Shown here: one piece after another, positions 61,686-64,000 of the stretch
Numbering within the stretch: position 1 is the first letter of the stretch
Layout: each line of letters starts with the position of its first letter
Notes under the pieces: model-generated
Seen by the model: the letters and a program-made list of their open reading frames with translations, nothing else
Databases searched by the model: none
Told to the model about the DNA's origin: nothing
Position numbers and translations under genes: made by a program
Origin: Callorhinus ursinus
Taxonomy: Eukaryota; Chordata; Mammalia; Carnivora; Otariidae
Assembly (NCBI RefSeq): GCF_003265705.1
Contig: NW_020313288.1
Span: 2,949,616 to 3,013,615 of the forward strand
Reading direction: 5' to 3'
DNA: 64,000 bases

Positions 61686-62465
61686 ATTTGGCGACCACAT
61701 TTAGGGACCTTCTGCTGTGCCGGGCCTCTCGTCAAATTCTCCAGGGATTTCGTGGGAGTTTATCTTGGTGGACCAACTCTAGTACTCCTTGGGGAACTGA
61801 TGGCCTCCAGCTGAGGTCATTCCTCGGTGATGATCCAAAGCCCCGGGGGAGCCTGACTAACCACCCTTTTGCCCAAAAAGGTGAGGGATTTTCCCTCTTG
61901 CCCTTCAGCGGGATCCTCCCCTACCTCTCCTTTCTCTTTTTAGCCCCTCAGCTGGCCTAACTCTAGTACTCCTCAGACAACCGAAGGTCTTGGTGAACAG
62001 ATCGGACTGTGCATGCCTGTGTGGGCGAAGGACCCCTTTCCTCTCCTCTCCCGCATCGCCTGAGACCTCCATTCCCAACATGTGGCGCAGTTGGCAACAG
62101 CAGCTCCTGCAAGGTGAATCTGCACATGTTATGTATTCTGTGGGACCCTTTCCTGACGCTTGCTGACTCTCAGCTGCCTTGCTTTTTTGAGACCAACCCC
62201 TTAATTTCTTTGTTCCCTTATATTCAGATCTTGATCTCAGACAAACATGTTCCTATGTGTCTTGATCTACAAACAAACACATTCCTATGTGTCTGCATGG
62301 TGAGTCCTCTCCTTTTATTTGACCCGGTTTGGCCACCCGGTGTCTGGCTCTCCCTGTTGCTGGGGACAACCCAACAGGGATTACTATTGCTATCTGTTGC
62401 AACCCTTCCTTGGTGGAACACCCCCTGGGAATCAGCAGCAGGTCTTTCCCATTATAGGAAATAAA
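61686..62465 (+). mobile_element. ERV leader region (copy B)
   Basis: It matches 22344-23200. It includes a local duplication of about 30 bp, CAAACA(C/T)...TTCCTATGTGTCT (near 62240-62300). Confidence 0.6.
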
Positions 62466-63345
62466 ATGGCTGGTTCAGCAAGCAAAACTGCAATCATAAA
62501 CGTTATGAACAGAATAAAAACCAAAAACCCATGACCAGTTCAACAGACATAGAAAAGGCATCTGACTAAACCCATGACCCTGTCATAACAAAAGTACTCA
62601 ACCAACTAGGAACAAAGCGGAGCCTCCTCACCCTAATAAGGGGTAGCTAGGAAAAGCCCACATCTAATAATTGAGCAGATACTTCTCAAAAGAAGATACG
62701 CAAGTGACCAATAGGTTCAGGAAAAGATGCTAGACTTCGTCATCAGGGAAATGGACATCAAACTACATGCAGATACCCCTTCAAACTCACTAGAATGCCT
62801 ATAAAGCCAGGTGCCTGGGTGGCTCAGTCATTAAGCATCTGCTTTTGGCTCAGGTCATGATCCCAGGGTCCTGGGATCGAGTCCCAGATCGGGCTCCTTA
62901 CTCAACAGGGAGTGCGGTTCTCCCTCTCCCTCTGCCCCTGCTTGTATCCCCTCTCTCACTGTGTCTCTCTCTGTCGAATAAATAAAATCTTTAAAATTTA
63001 AATAAATAAATAAAAATATTTAAATAAATAAATAAATAAATAAAGGGATGGCTATAAAGCCATCCAAGTAAGAGCTGGTGAGGACGTGAGGAAGCGGGAT
63101 CTCATGCATTTCTGCTGCTGGGAATGGAAAATGGTGCAGCCATTTGGAGGTGTCTGGTGCGTCCTCAAAATGATGAATGTACCATTACCGTGCAATACAG
63201 CAATTCCACACCTAGTATTGATCGACCCAAGACAAGTGAAGATGAACACCAACACTAATTTCCATATACTCTCAGCAGCTTGATTCATAATAGCCAGCAG
63301 GTGAAAACCACCCAGAAGCCCGTCAGCTCTTTTCAAATAAAGGAG
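62466..63345 (+). mobile_element. Old LINE-1 ORF2 fragments
   Basis: Decayed ORF2 pieces with internal deletions: a KVLNQLGTEGSLLTLIRG-like segment near 62590-62650, and an end segment CWEWKMVQPFGGVW near 63110-63150. A SINE interrupts them at 62810. Confidence 0.75.
62810..63051 (+). mobile_element. CAN SINE with AAATA-repeat tail
   Basis: Flanked by CTATAAAGCCA at 62799-62809 and 63052-63062. The tail has expanded into an AT-rich (AAAT)n run at 62995-63045. Confidence 0.96.
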
Positions 63346-63348
63346 ACA

Positions 63349-63773
63349 TGACTAAAATGGAGTCAGGAGTCCACAGAGAAAGCACCCAAGCCCTTCCCTC
63401 GGGGCCAATTGCAGACTTAACAGGGAGAGATGCACATTACAAATCTGCACTACCTTACTTTCCACGCAGGAGGAAGGAGAATAATTTCCCTGTGTGGCAA
63501 CAGTCCAGCCAATGACACAGTCACAGGCCAGCCAATGAGAGACAGTCACAGCTCAGCCAATGAGATGCAGCCACAGTCCAGCCAACGGGAAGCCGCAACC
63601 CATGGAACCTCCAGTTTGCTCCAATGGATGTTTTATATAGCAGGACGCTCCCAATGCCCCCCTCCTCTAAAAGGAGCATGCTCCCTTTCTTCCCCAGACT
63701 TGCCTGTGGTTTTGCTGGGGCTTCCTTGTACTATATTACAATTTTCTGATATTCCCAGATAAACCCGTTTTTT
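63349..63773 (+). mobile_element. ERV LTR with CCAAT repeats (runs toward the right edge)
   Basis: It possibly starts TGACTAAAATGGAGTCAG. CCAAT units lie at 63509, 63532 and 63557, with a decayed CCAAC at 63582, spaced 23, 25 and 25 bp, as in the LTR at 7700-8135. A TTTATATAG box follows at about 63631. The end is cut by a SINE. Confidence 0.65.
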
Positions 63774-63962
63774 CTTTTTTAAAGATTTTTATTTATTTAT
63801 TTGGGAGTGAGCATACGGGGGGAGGAGCAGAGGGAGACAGAGAGGGAATCTCAAGCAGACTGTGTACTGAGCACAGAACAAGGCTCAATCTCAAGACCTC
63901 AAGATCATGGCCTGAGCCGAAATCAAGAGTCTGATACTTAACCAACTGAACCACCCACCCAC
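63774..63962 (-). mobile_element. CAN SINE
   Basis: A reverse SINE between TCCCAGATAAACCCG... and TCCCAGATAAAACAATTTTT flanks. Confidence 0.93.
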
Positions 63963-64000
63963 TCCCAGATAAAACAATTTTTCCTGTAAAAAGAACTGAC

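Overview
This window is nuclear DNA from a mammal of the order Carnivora. It is packed with tRNA-derived CAN SINEs of the form that opens with a GGGCGCCTGGGTGGCTCAG-type box and ends in an AAATAAATAAAATC tail. It also has a carnivore-type LINE-1, many endogenous retrovirus (ERV) remnants and two KRAB C2H2 zinc-finger genes. The SINE form (CCCAGGGTCCTGGGATCGAG box, no dog-type SINEC and no cat-type body) suggests a non-canid caniform such as a seal, bear or mustelid. That last step is inference. There are no bacterial-style operons, no CRISPR and no RNA genes beyond SINE-derived tRNA heads.

The backbone is a tandem duplication. Copy A covers about 8.2-22.9 kb and copy B about 45.0-62.4 kb, in the same orientation. 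Each copy holds, from left to right, an ERV gag-pro-pol fossil, a zinc-finger exon, a 181-bp linker exon, an antisense LINE-1, a 127-bp KRAB-A exon, and an LTR with leader. The genes lie on the minus strand. The exon phases join cleanly to give one KRAB zinc-finger reading frame per copy, and the layout outside the fingers resembles human ZNF77 as I remember it. For gene A the probable first exon lies 14.8 kb upstream, in a CpG island near 36.1 kb. It ends in ATG directly followed by a GTGAGC donor and sits beneath an array of six CCAAT boxes. Gene B's first exon would lie beyond the right edge.

Gene A encodes a predicted 616-residue protein with about 13 finger units, two of them degenerate. 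Gene B has 16 fingers, then an in-frame TGA, then five more in-frame fingers. Both copies carry fossil fingers downstream of the array. A stretch of about 840 bp around the linker exon is about 98% identical between copies, while the flanks are only about 83% identical. This points to recent gene conversion.

The remaining sequence by region: 1-4.69 kb is a LINE-1 with a broken ORF2 and a SINE inside it. 4.7-7.7 kb has no gene, only two SINEs and a MIR-like fragment. 18.7-20.9 kb is an ERV pol/integrase/env fossil inside copy A. 22-35.4 kb (intron 1 of gene A) is ERV material, including a defective provirus with both LTRs at 27.3-35.4 kb. 37.9-45.0 kb is a related second provirus. 62.5-64 kb has a LINE-1 fragment and an LTR with CCAAT repeats. 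All retroviral reading frames are broken.
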